The notes under the pieces were generated by a model, which was not told the origin of the DNA, did not search any database, and saw only the letters and a list, made by a program, of their open reading frames with translations. Below are positions 26,498-34,337 of a stretch of DNA of 64,000 nt, piece after piece (position 1 is the stretch's first letter; each line of letters opens with the position of its first letter). A program made the translations under genes and the position numbers. This stretch comes from Paenibacillus planticolens. GTDB lineage: Bacteria > Bacillota > Bacilli > Paenibacillales > NBRC-103111. Where the stretch lies: assembly GCF_013141725.1 (NCBI RefSeq), contig NZ_WHNZ01000071.1, positions 43,319 through 107,318 on the forward strand, given 5' to 3'.

Positions 26498-26618
26498 GGA
26501 TCACTCTCCTATTCCTGGATTTCTTATTGCGAAATATGCTTCACTGACCTGCAACGATCAAATAAAACGAAGACCTCCCTCCACGCAGTCGCCTGCATAA
26601 ACTCCACCAACTTGTGCA

Positions 26619-26642
26619 ACTAGTAATACTAGTAATACTTAT
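26619..26642. promoter_or_regulatory. Operator D at the GH30 xylanase promoter
   Basis: ACTAGTAATACTAGT (26619-26633) is followed by a phased half-site ACTTAT (26637-26642). Spacing to the -10 box is 14 bases from the full half-sites, as at operators B and C. Confidence 0.78.
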
Positions 26643-26647
26643 TACTG

Positions 26648-26676
26648 ATTATAAGTGATATCACGAACAATTTCAA
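26648..26676 (-). promoter_or_regulatory. Sigma-A-type promoter of the GH30 xylanase gene
   Basis: The -35 box TTGAAA (26671-26676) and -10 box TATAAT (26648-26653) are exactly 17 bases apart on the minus strand; the architecture is near-identical to the esterase promoter. Confidence 0.78.
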
Positions 26677-26701
26677 TAATATTCCAACGGCTGCAAAAAG
26701 A

Positions 26702-26734
26702 AATACCGTCAGGCAGCTTTCTCCTGACGGTATT
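26702..26734 (-). terminator. Terminator downstream of the xylonate operon
   Basis: AATACCGTCAGG pairs exactly with CCTGACGGTATT over a nine-base loop. T-rich sequence follows on both strands (TTTTG on plus, TCTTTTTG on minus), so it can work in either direction. For the minus strand it lies about 380 bases past the dehydratase stop and just upstream of the xylanase promoter. Confidence 0.75.
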
Positions 26735-26857
26735 TTGTAAGGCTCTGGGTAAGTGGTTTCCTCCGCAGAATTGCGGGGAGCTGTTGGCTAACATGCTGTG
26801 CTTGAAGTAGCGTTCGGAGTCGTCCCCGGAGTATCGCAAGGATCGCCCGCCGTGAAA

Positions 26858-27036
26858 GGGAACTCCATTCCCTTATTTAAATGAAAAGCGGGAATGCAGC
26901 GGTTCGAGGGGAACTACAGGGTCTTAATTGAGCTCTATCGACCAAATATCTGTCCTCCGTTGCGAAATAGCGGACCCTAGTTCCCTCTCCCTCGCTCAAA
27001 GCGCTGCTTTTGCTCAAATAGCACCCTGTAGTTCCC
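26858..27036. repeat. Intergenic dyad repeat, copy 3 (179 bp)
   Basis: Two forward units (GGGAACTCCATTCCCTTATT and GGGAACTACAGGGTCTTAAT) and two reverse units (AAATAGCGGACCCTAGTTCC plus C; AAATAGCACCCTGTAGTTCC plus C). It lies between the dehydratase stop and the terminator upstream of the xylanase promoter. Confidence 0.85.
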
Positions 27037-27111
27037 CTACCCTACCTGCCCGCTCTAGCCTGATACCGACCGGACGGTCTACCATTCCCCCGCAACCGCG
27101 CAGACATTCGC

Positions 27112-29097
27112 CTAGTTGGCCTGCTGCTCAGCCAAAGCTTTTTTACCCGCTTCCAAGACGGCGAGAATCCGCTCCACATCGTACACACTCCCTGCCCAAG
27201 TTCCCCCGCTGACAGACTGCAAGGCAGCCCATAAACGGGTATCGTCAGGAAGTCTTTCGTCTGCGGCAAGCTCCGGGTGCGGGTCGCGCCCAGCAAGCAC
27301 GCGGGCTCCTTCTTCCGGGGTCAGCACATCGTCGCCTTCGCCCAGAAAGTGGATCGTACCTTCCAAACTGTTACGATTAACCATGATGTCGATGATATCG
27401 CCATCCCGCAGCTTGCCGATCGGACCGCCAGCCAGCGCTTCAGGTCCAACATGGCCGATGCAGGCACCTGTGGATACCCCCGAAAAACGCGCATCGGTTA
27501 TTAAGGACACATATTTGCCGAACGACAGATGCTTGAGGGCCGAGGTTAGTTGATAGGTTTCCTCCATCCCGGTCCCCGATGGTCCGCGCCCGATCAACGC
27601 CATAATATCTCCGGCTTGAATGCCGCCGTTCTTGATGGCCGAGATGGCCGCTTTCTCCGAGGTAAACACCTTGGCTTTGCCCCGATGCCGGTAAACGCCA
27701 TCTTCTCCGACTGTAGTTGGATCAATCGCCGTCGATTTAATGACCGATCCTTCCGGAGCCAAATTCCCCATAGGAAACGTAACGGTGGAGGTCAATCCTC
27801 GCGCTTTGGCACGTTCCGGACTCATAATGACATTGTCGGCATCGATGCCGTCCATCTCCATAAGCAAGCTTCTCATCCGCCCCCGGCGCTCGCTCGTTTC
27901 CCACCAGTCCAGCACCGTGCCCAGCGTTTCGCCGGTTACGGTTAACGCTTGTTCTTTCAGCACTCCCAAACGCCGCAGATGCAGCATTACTTCCGGCACC
28001 CCTCCGGCCAGAAACACTCTCACCGTCGGATGATATTCCGGACCGTTCGGCAAAACGCTGACTAATCTAGGCACACTTTTATTGATCCGAATCCAATCTT
28101 GTACGGTCGGCACGGGTAGCCCCGCCGCATGAGCGAAGGCGGGGATATGCAGCAGCAAATTGGTCGATCCGCCAAAGGCCGCATGAACAACCATCGCATT
28201 GTGGATAGACGCTTCGGTCACAATATCCTTCATCCGGATTCCTTTCTCCTCCAGCGTCATCATCGCGCGGGCCGACTGCCTTGCCATCTCCTCCCATATG
28301 GGCTGGCCAGAGGGAGCCAGCGCAGCATGCGGCACCGTCATGCCCATTGCCTCTGCAATCACCTGCGAAGTAGCCGCCGTGCCAAGAAACTGGCACCCTC
28401 CGCCCGGTGTGGCGCAGGCCCGGCAGCCAAGATCGGCGGCGTCTTCCAGGCTGATTTCGCCACTCGCATACCTTGCGCCGATGGTTTGGATTTTCCCGGC
28501 ATCCTCGCCCTCCGTCGGCGGTAATGTCACCCCGCCGGGCACGATGACGCAAGGGAGCTCGTGCATGCCGGCCAATGCGATCATCATGGCAGGCAGTCCC
28601 TTGTCGCAGGTTGCCACACCGAGCACGCCTTTGCGCGTCGGCAAAGAGCGGATGAGCCGCCGGAAAACGATCGCTGCATCGTTACGGTACGGAAGCGAGT
28701 CGAACATTCCTTCCGTCCCCTGAGACCTGCCGTCGCAAGGGTCGCTCACATATCCGGCAAAAGGAACTCCCCCGCTTTCTGAGATCACCTCTGCCGCAGC
28801 CTGCGTCAGCAGGCCGACTTCCCAGTGACCGGTGTGATAGCCAAGGGCGACAGGACTGCCGTCTTCCTTGCGTATGCCTCCTTGCGTGCTTAACAAAAGA
28901 TACTGTTTGCCCTTCAAACGAGAAGGCTTCCATCCCATTCCCACATTTTGGGTCAGCCCGAACAACTCTCCGCTTGGAGCATGCAGCAGCATTTCTTTGG
29001 TTAGTGGCAATGAGCCTTGCGGGCCCTGTGCGTGCGTATGAATCTTATACAAATCGTTATTTTCACTTGTCATAATCGATTGTAATTGCTCTGTCAT
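27112..29097 (-). CDS. yjhG: D-xylonate dehydratase, IlvD/Edd family, YjhG/YagF type
   Basis: A 661-residue iron-sulfur dehydratase whose length and sequence fit the YjhG/YagF branch. Conserved cysteines suitable for the cluster lie in VSDPCDGRSQGTEGM (about residue 120), ATCDKG (about 164) and GGGCQF (about 236). The TDARFSGVSTG segment near 550 is typical of the family's C-terminal domain. The enzyme would convert D-xylonate to 2-keto-3-deoxy-xylonate in the cytoplasm. It is last in a minus-strand operon after the FAH-family dehydratase and the semialdehyde dehydrogenase, completing a Weimberg-type route. A related sugar acid such as L-arabinonate is a possible alternative substrate. Confidence 0.85.
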   Translation of the reverse strand: MTEQLQSIMTSENNDLYKIHTHAQGPQGSLPLTKEMLLHAPSGELFGLTQNVGMGWKPSRLKGKQYLLLSTQGGIRKEDGSPVALGYHTGHWEVGLLTQAAAEVISESGGVPFAGYVSDPCDGRSQGTEGMFDSLPYRNDAAIVFRRLIRSLPTRKGVLGVATCDKGLPAMMIALAGMHELPCVIVPGGVTLPPTEGEDAGKIQTIGARYASGEISLEDAADLGCRACATPGGGCQFLGTAATSQVIAEAMGMTVPHAALAPSGQPIWEEMARQSARAMMTLEEKGIRMKDIVTEASIHNAMVVHAAFGGSTNLLLHIPAFAHAAGLPVPTVQDWIRINKSVPRLVSVLPNGPEYHPTVRVFLAGGVPEVMLHLRRLGVLKEQALTVTGETLGTVLDWWETSERRGRMRSLLMEMDGIDADNVIMSPERAKARGLTSTVTFPMGNLAPEGSVIKSTAIDPTTVGEDGVYRHRGKAKVFTSEKAAISAIKNGGIQAGDIMALIGRGPSGTGMEETYQLTSALKHLSFGKYVSLITDARFSGVSTGACIGHVGPEALAGGPIGKLRDGDIIDIMVNRNSLEGTIHFLGEGDDVLTPEEGARVLAGRDPHPELAADERLPDDTRLWAALQSVSGGTWAGSVYDVERILAVLEAGKKALAEQQAN

Positions 29098-29143
29098 CCA
29101 CCTTCACCCCTCCGAATCAGGTTTCATAGCACACGAAATGCGC

Positions 29144-30613
29144 TTACGCTTTGAGAAAGACCGTTTTGATCGAGGTGAAAAATTCAATAGCCGCCTGACC
29201 TTGTTCGCGCGAATGCGAACTTGACTGCTTCATGCCGCCGAACGGAGCCTGCAGCTCCACCCCGGCTGTCTCGGCATTAATTCTTACCAGACCGGCGTCC
29301 ATATCTTGAATAAACGCAAGAATATGACTAATATTTTGCGTGTAAATGGAAGCGCTCAGACCATAATCCGAATCATTAGCCACTTCAATGGCTTCTTCCA
29401 TCGATTCGACCTGAATCAGCGCGAGGACCGGGCCGAATATTTCTTCCCGGGCAATCGCCATTTCCGGAGTCACTTTATCGAACACAGTAGGCTGAATATA
29501 GAAGCCTTCGGCGAGATCCGGATGGTCCGGTGCTGCGCCGCCGAATAACAGCTCGGCTCCTTCCTCGATCCCTTTTTGAATGTAGGATTGCACGGTTTGC
29601 AGTTGATTTTCATTTGCGCAAGGACCGAGCCATGTACCTGCATCCAGGCCGTGACCCACGGTTATCCCTTTTAATTTGTTCAGGAGCTTTTCTTTGAATG
29701 GTTCATATACATCACGATGCACGATGACACGGCTTGTAGCTGTACATTTCTGTCCTGTCGACCGGATTCCGCCAGAGATCGTGGCGTCAACCGCCAAATC
29801 CAAATCGGCATCTGCAGCGATGATGATTGGATTTTTGCCGCCCATCTCAAGCTGATATTTCGCTCCTCTGGCTAAGGCCGCCTGACCCACACGTTTGCCG
29901 ACCTGGTTGGAGCCGGTAAATGTAATTCCGTTTACATCCGGATGTTCGGCAAGACCTTGCCCGATAACGGATCCGCTGCCCGTCACCAAATTCAAAACCC
30001 CCGCAGGGAATCCCGCTTCCGCCAAGCATTCCACGACTTTAGCAGCCGTCACGGCTGTCTCCTGAGCCGGCTTCAGCACAACCGCGTTGCCATAGATTAA
30101 GGCAGGCGCCATTTTCCATATCGGAATCGCCACGGGGAAATTCCAAGGTGAAATAACGCCAACCACCCCTAGCGGCACGCGGGTCGTAAACATCAGCGCT
30201 TCGCTATCCGTAGACGGAATGACGTCCCCGATCTTCCGCATCCCTTCACCGGCATAGTAACGCAGGATGGCAATTCCCCGTGTAGTCTCCCCTTTTGCTT
30301 CCGGGAGCGTTTTGCCCATTTCACGCGTCATCGTCTCCGCGATCTCATCGATGCGTCTTTCCAGCGCATTGGCCGCTTTAAACAAATAATCGCCTCTTAC
30401 TGAGCCGGGCAGCTTTCTCCAACCAAGCTGCGCCGCCTTCGCGGATGCAACGGCTTGGTTCAGATCTTCCAATGAAGACGACTGCACATAGCCTACGACT
30501 TCACTTTTTCTAGCAGGATTCATACTTGGAACGGTTTGTCCTGTTGCTCCCGGACGCCACTCCCCGTTCATATAATTCAAATACGTTTGCCCTCCGACAA
30601 ATACGGATGTCAT
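29144..30613 (-). CDS. 2-oxoglutarate semialdehyde dehydrogenase (aldehyde dehydrogenase family)
   Basis: A 489-residue NAD(P)-dependent aldehyde dehydrogenase. It has the Glu motif LEMGGKNP (about 257-264), the catalytic Cys in TGQKCTATS (about residue 292) and the EIFGPVL signature (about 390). It resembles YcbD/GucD and other 2-oxoglutarate semialdehyde dehydrogenases and would yield 2-oxoglutarate. It sits 40 bases after the FAH-family gene and 46 bases before the dehydratase gene, which gives the substrate assignment. Family membership is certain; substrate is inferred from the operon. Confidence 0.85.
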   Translation of the reverse strand: MTSVFVGGQTYLNYMNGEWRPGATGQTVPSMNPARKSEVVGYVQSSSLEDLNQAVASAKAAQLGWRKLPGSVRGDYLFKAANALERRIDEIAETMTREMGKTLPEAKGETTRGIAILRYYAGEGMRKIGDVIPSTDSEALMFTTRVPLGVVGVISPWNFPVAIPIWKMAPALIYGNAVVLKPAQETAVTAAKVVECLAEAGFPAGVLNLVTGSGSVIGQGLAEHPDVNGITFTGSNQVGKRVGQAALARGAKYQLEMGGKNPIIIAADADLDLAVDATISGGIRSTGQKCTATSRVIVHRDVYEPFKEKLLNKLKGITVGHGLDAGTWLGPCANENQLQTVQSYIQKGIEEGAELLFGGAAPDHPDLAEGFYIQPTVFDKVTPEMAIAREEIFGPVLALIQVESMEEAIEVANDSDYGLSASIYTQNISHILAFIQDMDAGLVRINAETAGVELQAPFGGMKQSSSHSREQGQAAIEFFTSIKTVFLKA

Positions 30614-30653
30614 ATAAATTCCTCCTTGAATGTATGATTATTTAAAATGTTAA

Positions 30654-31535
30654 TTAGCTTCCTGCACCTATGACTTGATTAACCAGCGTTCCGATTCCGG
30701 AAATCTCAATTTCGATCCTGTCTCCGTGAGCGAGTGTAAATTCGTTCGGCGGGACAATGCACGTTCCCGTCAGCAGCACTGTTCCGTCAAACAATTCATT
30801 ATCCCGCATCAAAAATTCGGTCAATTCCTCCAGCTTTCGTTTGAGCTGACTTGTATTCGCCGTTCCTTCAACGGCTAGCTGCCCATTGCGATAGATTCGG
30901 CTGGCAATCTGCAAGTTGTAAGGATTGTCTACCGTTTCGGCTAAGCGGATTGCAGGTCCCAAGGAGCAGGAACGCTTCCATACCTTGGCTTGGGGCAGGT
31001 AGAGCGGATTCTCGCCTTCAATATCCCGGCAGCTCATATCGTTGCCAATCGTATATCCGGTGATTTCACCATTTGCGTTCAATACAAGCCCTAGTTCCGG
31101 TTCTGGCACCTGCCACACGGAATCGCTTCGGAGCTGCACATTGCCGCCCGGACCTACCGTGCGTGCAGCCGTCGATTTGAAGAAAATCTCGGGACGTACA
31201 GCATCATACACTTTATCGTAAAATGTCGCAGCATCGAGTCTGCCATCGGTAGCCTCGTAATTCCGCGCATCCCGGCTTCGCTCATAGGTTACCCCGGCAG
31301 CCCATACTTCCGGCGCTTCAATCGGAACGAGAAGCTGGAGCTGATCCACATTAAATGAAAGCGCTTTACTATTTTCGATTGTTATGCAAACCAATTGAAG
31401 AGGTGAGATCTCCCTGTCGTCTGCTTCCTTGATCAAGGCTAAAAAATCGCTTTGCGGCAGCGCGAAAATTTGGTCGCTGTCATTCACAGCGGCTAGCTGA
31501 ATAGAGCCTTCATGTACAAAACGGATAATTCTCAT
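30654..31535 (-). CDS. Fumarylacetoacetate-hydrolase-family 2-keto-3-deoxy-pentonate dehydratase
   Basis: A 293-residue FAH-fold enzyme. The metal-binding acidic pair is in VPEPELGLVL (about residue 145), and further family segments are NDMSCRDIEGENPLYLPQAK (about 167-186) and the C-terminal GDRIEIEISGIGTL. In Weimberg and arabinose routes this branch dehydrates 2-keto-3-deoxy-xylonate or -arabinonate to 2-oxoglutarate semialdehyde, using magnesium. It is the first gene of the operon and is followed by the matching dehydrogenase and dehydratase. Another FAH-family hydrolase activity is possible, but the three-gene context makes the dehydratase role likely. Confidence 0.82.
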   Translation of the reverse strand: MRIIRFVHEGSIQLAAVNDSDQIFALPQSDFLALIKEADDREISPLQLVCITIENSKALSFNVDQLQLLVPIEAPEVWAAGVTYERSRDARNYEATDGRLDAATFYDKVYDAVRPEIFFKSTAARTVGPGGNVQLRSDSVWQVPEPELGLVLNANGEITGYTIGNDMSCRDIEGENPLYLPQAKVWKRSCSLGPAIRLAETVDNPYNLQIASRIYRNGQLAVEGTANTSQLKRKLEELTEFLMRDNELFDGTVLLTGTCIVPPNEFTLAHGDRIEIEISGIGTLVNQVIGAGS

Positions 31536-31620
31536 GGATTGCTCACTCCTCTTATTTGTTTTACATTATAAAACCACGTTCTCAAATCTTGATATTAAAA
31601 ATGCCTGGACTCGACATGCT

Positions 31621-32385
31621 TTACAAAACGTGCCGAAACCCCAGGGTCTGTGAAATCGTTGCCGCTTCTTGCCTAAGAAGAGCAATATACTGCTTCAACA
31701 ACGCATCATCTACCGTTGAAACTAATGTTGATAGGCTAATCGCTGCTGCAACCGAGCCGTTATACTGGAAAACAGGAGCCGCCACGCATCGAACGCCCGG
31801 TTCGTTCTCCTCATTGTCAATCGAATACCCTTGCTCTCTTACTTGATTCAGCTCGTGAAGATAAGCAGCCTTTTCCGTGATCGTTGCTTCTGTGATCTTG
31901 GAGAACTGGTAATCACGAAGAAGTGAATCGATCTCTTCCTTCGTTCTAAAAGCTGTCAGCACCTTGCCTACCGCGCTGCTGTGAAGAGAAATTCTACGGC
32001 CTATCCGGGAATACCGGATTGCAGCCTTTTCCCCCTCTACCTTATCCAAATATACGCCTTCTTTGCCATCAAGAATGACGAGATGGGTCGTTTGACCGGT
32101 CTGTTCTGACAAAGCAGCCAAATGCTTTCGCGCAGCAGTGCGGATGTCCAAGCTTTGCAGCATGAGCTGACCCTTTTCTAAAAGTTTCAACCCTAACATA
32201 TATCTACCTGTTTCCGGGTCCTGATGTATGTAACCGTGAAGCTGAAGCGTTTTCAATAACGAGTGAATCGTACTCTTGTGAAGCTCCATTCTAGCGCTGA
32301 TTTCTGTAATTTTCAGCTCTGTCGTATGCTCGTCGAATAAATCCAAAATTTTCAGTGCTCTGTCCAGCGCTTGAATAATAGGCAT
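31621..32385 (-). CDS. IclR-family transcriptional regulator
   Basis: A 254-residue regulator with an N-terminal winged helix-turn-helix (about residues 5-68; ITEISARMELHKSTIHSLLK) and a C-terminal GAF-like effector domain (about 80-250; RCVAAPVF and ISLS segments are typical). IclR proteins often control aromatic and sugar-acid catabolism. It lies 85 bases upstream of the FAH-family gene in the same orientation, so it most likely senses a xylonate-derived acid and controls the Weimberg operon. A 7-9-7 inverted repeat upstream of its start is a candidate operator. Confidence 0.85.
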   Translation of the reverse strand: MPIIQALDRALKILDLFDEHTTELKITEISARMELHKSTIHSLLKTLQLHGYIHQDPETGRYMLGLKLLEKGQLMLQSLDIRTAARKHLAALSEQTGQTTHLVILDGKEGVYLDKVEGEKAAIRYSRIGRRISLHSSAVGKVLTAFRTKEEIDSLLRDYQFSKITEATITEKAAYLHELNQVREQGYSIDNEENEPGVRCVAAPVFQYNGSVAAAISLSTLVSTVDDALLKQYIALLRQEAATISQTLGFRHVL

Positions 32386-32481
32386 GATCTCACCTCTATC
32401 TACAAATCCATCATAATCTGAAACGCCCCTGCAAGCAAGTCGAAATTATGACCCGCGACAACCCCGACTTCAATTACGAAT

Positions 32482-32504
32482 TAGATTAATTCCATTCTAA
32501 TCTA
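32482..32504. promoter_or_regulatory. Candidate IclR operator (inverted repeat)
   Basis: TAGATTA-N9-TAATCTA is a perfect 7-bp inverted repeat in an A/T-rich region about 100 bases upstream of the IclR gene. Autoregulation is common in this family. No second copy was seen before the FAH-family gene, so the assignment is tentative. Confidence 0.4.
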
Positions 32505-32575
32505 TTAAATCAGCCCTAGCAGACAAGAAATTCCAGCATATCCTATAGTATCACATTAGGAAAGGAATGATTAAA

Positions 32576-32764
32576 ATGACCTTACTAGTTAATCATGTCT
32601 ATGGAATTGTTCACCGGAATGTCAACGGAACCATCACCGTATTTAACGGTCGTGTCGTTAGCCGCGGTCGCACTTTCATCATCCTCCGATTTATGAACAA
32701 CAGGGGAATTGTCATTCTTAGAAGACTTCTTCTTATTAGAATCATTCGATTCGCCGCTATTTAA
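32576..32764 (+). CDS. Small basic protein of unknown function
   Basis: A 62-residue ORF from ATG 32576, eight bases after GGAAAGG; an ATG nine bases upstream abuts the ribosome binding site. The product (MTLLVNHVYGIVHRNVNG and following) alternates hydrophobic residues with many Arg and ends in a Leu/Ile/Arg-rich stretch. That would suit membrane or nucleic-acid contact, but no family is recognised. It stands alone on the plus strand, divergent from the IclR gene, with a TATAGT that could be a -10 box about 20 bases before the ribosome binding site. The good ribosome binding site supports it; the short length and odd composition argue caution. Confidence 0.4.
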   Translation: MTLLVNHVYGIVHRNVNGTITVFNGRVVSRGRTFIILRFMNNRGIVILRRLLLIRIIRFAAI

Positions 32765-32765
32765 T

Positions 32766-32798
32766 TGAAAAAGGGAGACCCTGTAAGAGATCTCCCTT
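32766..32798 (-). terminator. Terminator of the PAP2 phosphatase gene
   Basis: AAGGGAGA (32771-32778) pairs with TCTCCCTT (32791-32798), and on the minus strand the hairpin is followed by TTTTTC. It lies 28 bases after the PAP2 gene stop. Confidence 0.75.
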
Positions 32799-32825
32799 CC
32801 TACATAATCACCTTAGCAAAGATGC

Positions 32826-33479
32826 TTATTGAACATTTGCTTCGTAACGTTTTTCCTGATACCGCTGATAAAACCAAATAGAAATCGCTAGCCAACTACC
32901 GCTAGCTAAGAAACCCCCGATCACATCGCTTGGATAATGTACGCCAAGGTAAATTCGGCTGATTCCTATGGTCAGGATCATCGCGATGCTTACTAGAATG
33001 AGTATTCCGCGACCGAGTGGCGTTGCGATATGCCGCCAAAGCAAAAAAGCGACAACACCGTATAAACTAAAAGCAGCCATGGAATGCCCGCTAGGAAAGC
33101 TAAAGCCGTTTGCATCGACGATGCGGTGTATCATTGGTCTGGCACGATGAAAAATAAGCTTTAAGGTTTCGTTTAAAAGCGCCGATCCAATGACGACCCA
33201 CACAAATAAAATCAGTTCTCTTCGATGATGCAGGACCTTGTACAGAAAAAAAATAATGATTAACGTAATAACAACAACCGGGTACCCTCCGCCTATGAAG
33301 GTGAAAAATTTCATGATACTCGTAAGAAGCGGATGTTCCAGGCCTTGAACGTAGGAAATGATCGAACGATCGAATTGAACTAACTTTTCATCACTTACCA
33401 ACAACGCTATGGCTCCAAAACAGATTGCACTCAAAAGACTTATCAATAATGCTCGGGTAAGCTGCATTTTCAAATTCAT
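32826..33479 (-). CDS. PAP2-family membrane phosphatase
   Basis: A 217-residue protein with about six transmembrane helices and the three phosphatase motifs of the PAP2 superfamily: KLIFHRARP (KX6RP, near residue 107), FPSGHS (near 128) and SRIYLGVHYPSD (SRX5HX3D, near 173). It would dephosphorylate undecaprenyl pyrophosphate or a lipid phosphate at the outer face of the membrane. It follows a polysaccharide deacetylase gene by 20 bases, so both may serve envelope polymer metabolism. The exact lipid substrate is unknown. Confidence 0.85.
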   Translation of the reverse strand: MNLKMQLTRALLISLLSAICFGAIALLVSDEKLVQFDRSIISYVQGLEHPLLTSIMKFFTFIGGGYPVVVITLIIIFFLYKVLHHRRELILFVWVVIGSALLNETLKLIFHRARPMIHRIVDANGFSFPSGHSMAAFSLYGVVAFLLWRHIATPLGRGILILVSIAMILTIGISRIYLGVHYPSDVIGGFLASGSWLAISIWFYQRYQEKRYEANVQ

Positions 33480-33499
33480 TGATCAAATATCCTCTCATG

Positions 33500-34204
33500 T
33501 TAAACCTTATCCAGTTTTTTATCCACGCGCAAAAAGGTGAACCCGCGCCGCGTGCATTCTTCCAAAAATTCACCCAAAGCTTCTAACATATACATCGGAG
33601 CATTATGATCAGCGCCAAAAGTTTGCCCGCTATCATGCAAAACAATGATATCCGTATGCTTCAAGTTCTTCTGAAGTCTGTACTTGATTCTTTCCTTTCC
33701 CCCTCTGCTGCTCCAATCACGGACCATTAGCGACCACAAGACTAATCGAAATCTTTTTAATAATAACAAATCAAATATATTAATAATTCCCCATGGCGGA
33801 CGATAGTAAACAGGTTTCACACCAATGATATTTTCGATAGCCGTTACCGAGTCGTCCAATTGCCGCCTGACTTTCTTAGGTGTCATTAACGCATTCGCCC
33901 AATGCTCATAGTTATGAATCCCAATCAAATGCCCTTCCTTGTGCATTCGAACGATCAGTTCCGGGTATTTCTCCGCCTTGGATCCGAGCACAAAAAAAGT
34001 CGATTTAATTTGAAATGTTTGCAAAAGATCAAGCAGTTGAGGGGTATACTCAGGATCAGGACCATCATCGAATGTAAGAGCTATCCCGTTCGTTCTCTTC
34101 CCCCTGCCATACACTCCGAACCGACCCATGCTGCGGACCATAAGTGTAGGCAAGATTGTATACACTAATAGAACGATGAGTATGGAGACTACTAATTTAC
34201 TCAT
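33500..34204 (-). CDS. Membrane-anchored polysaccharide deacetylase (NodB domain)
   Basis: A 234-residue protein with an N-terminal transmembrane anchor (about residues 4-22) and a NodB domain. The catalytic TFDDGPDP motif (about 43-50) holds the Asp pair, and the His-rich motif HLIGIHNYEH (about 92-101) supplies the zinc ligands. Later motifs YYRPPWG and VLHDSG are present. Such enzymes remove acetyl groups from peptidoglycan or other N-acetylhexosamine polymers. It is first in a two-gene unit with PAP2. The polymer is not known. Confidence 0.85.
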   Translation of the reverse strand: MSKLVVSILIVLLVYTILPTLMVRSMGRFGVYGRGKRTNGIALTFDDGPDPEYTPQLLDLLQTFQIKSTFFVLGSKAEKYPELIVRMHKEGHLIGIHNYEHWANALMTPKKVRRQLDDSVTAIENIIGVKPVYYRPPWGIINIFDLLLLKRFRLVLWSLMVRDWSSRGGKERIKYRLQKNLKHTDIIVLHDSGQTFGADHNAPMYMLEALGEFLEECTRRGFTFLRVDKKLDKV

Positions 34205-34293
34205 GACCGATCACACCCTCCCCCAAGAAATGCATCATTCACTCTATTATAATGATAAATGATGAAAATATTATGAGAAATCTCTCGCAAAAT

Positions 34294-34322
34294 AAAAAAA
34301 CGAAAGACATGTGTCTCTCGTT
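34294..34322 (-). terminator. Terminator of the efeUOB operon
   Basis: AACGAGAGACA pairs with TGTCTTTCGTT (one mismatch) around a two-base centre, followed on the minus strand by TTTTTTTATT. It lies 16 bases after the EfeB stop. Confidence 0.85.
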
Positions 34323-34337
34323 TCATTTCTTAGCCGG

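Noticed and set aside
28079..28552. 157-codon ORF inside the xylonate dehydratase gene
   Set aside because: A frame-shifted shadow in G+C-rich coding DNA; the dehydratase frame carries all expected motifs.
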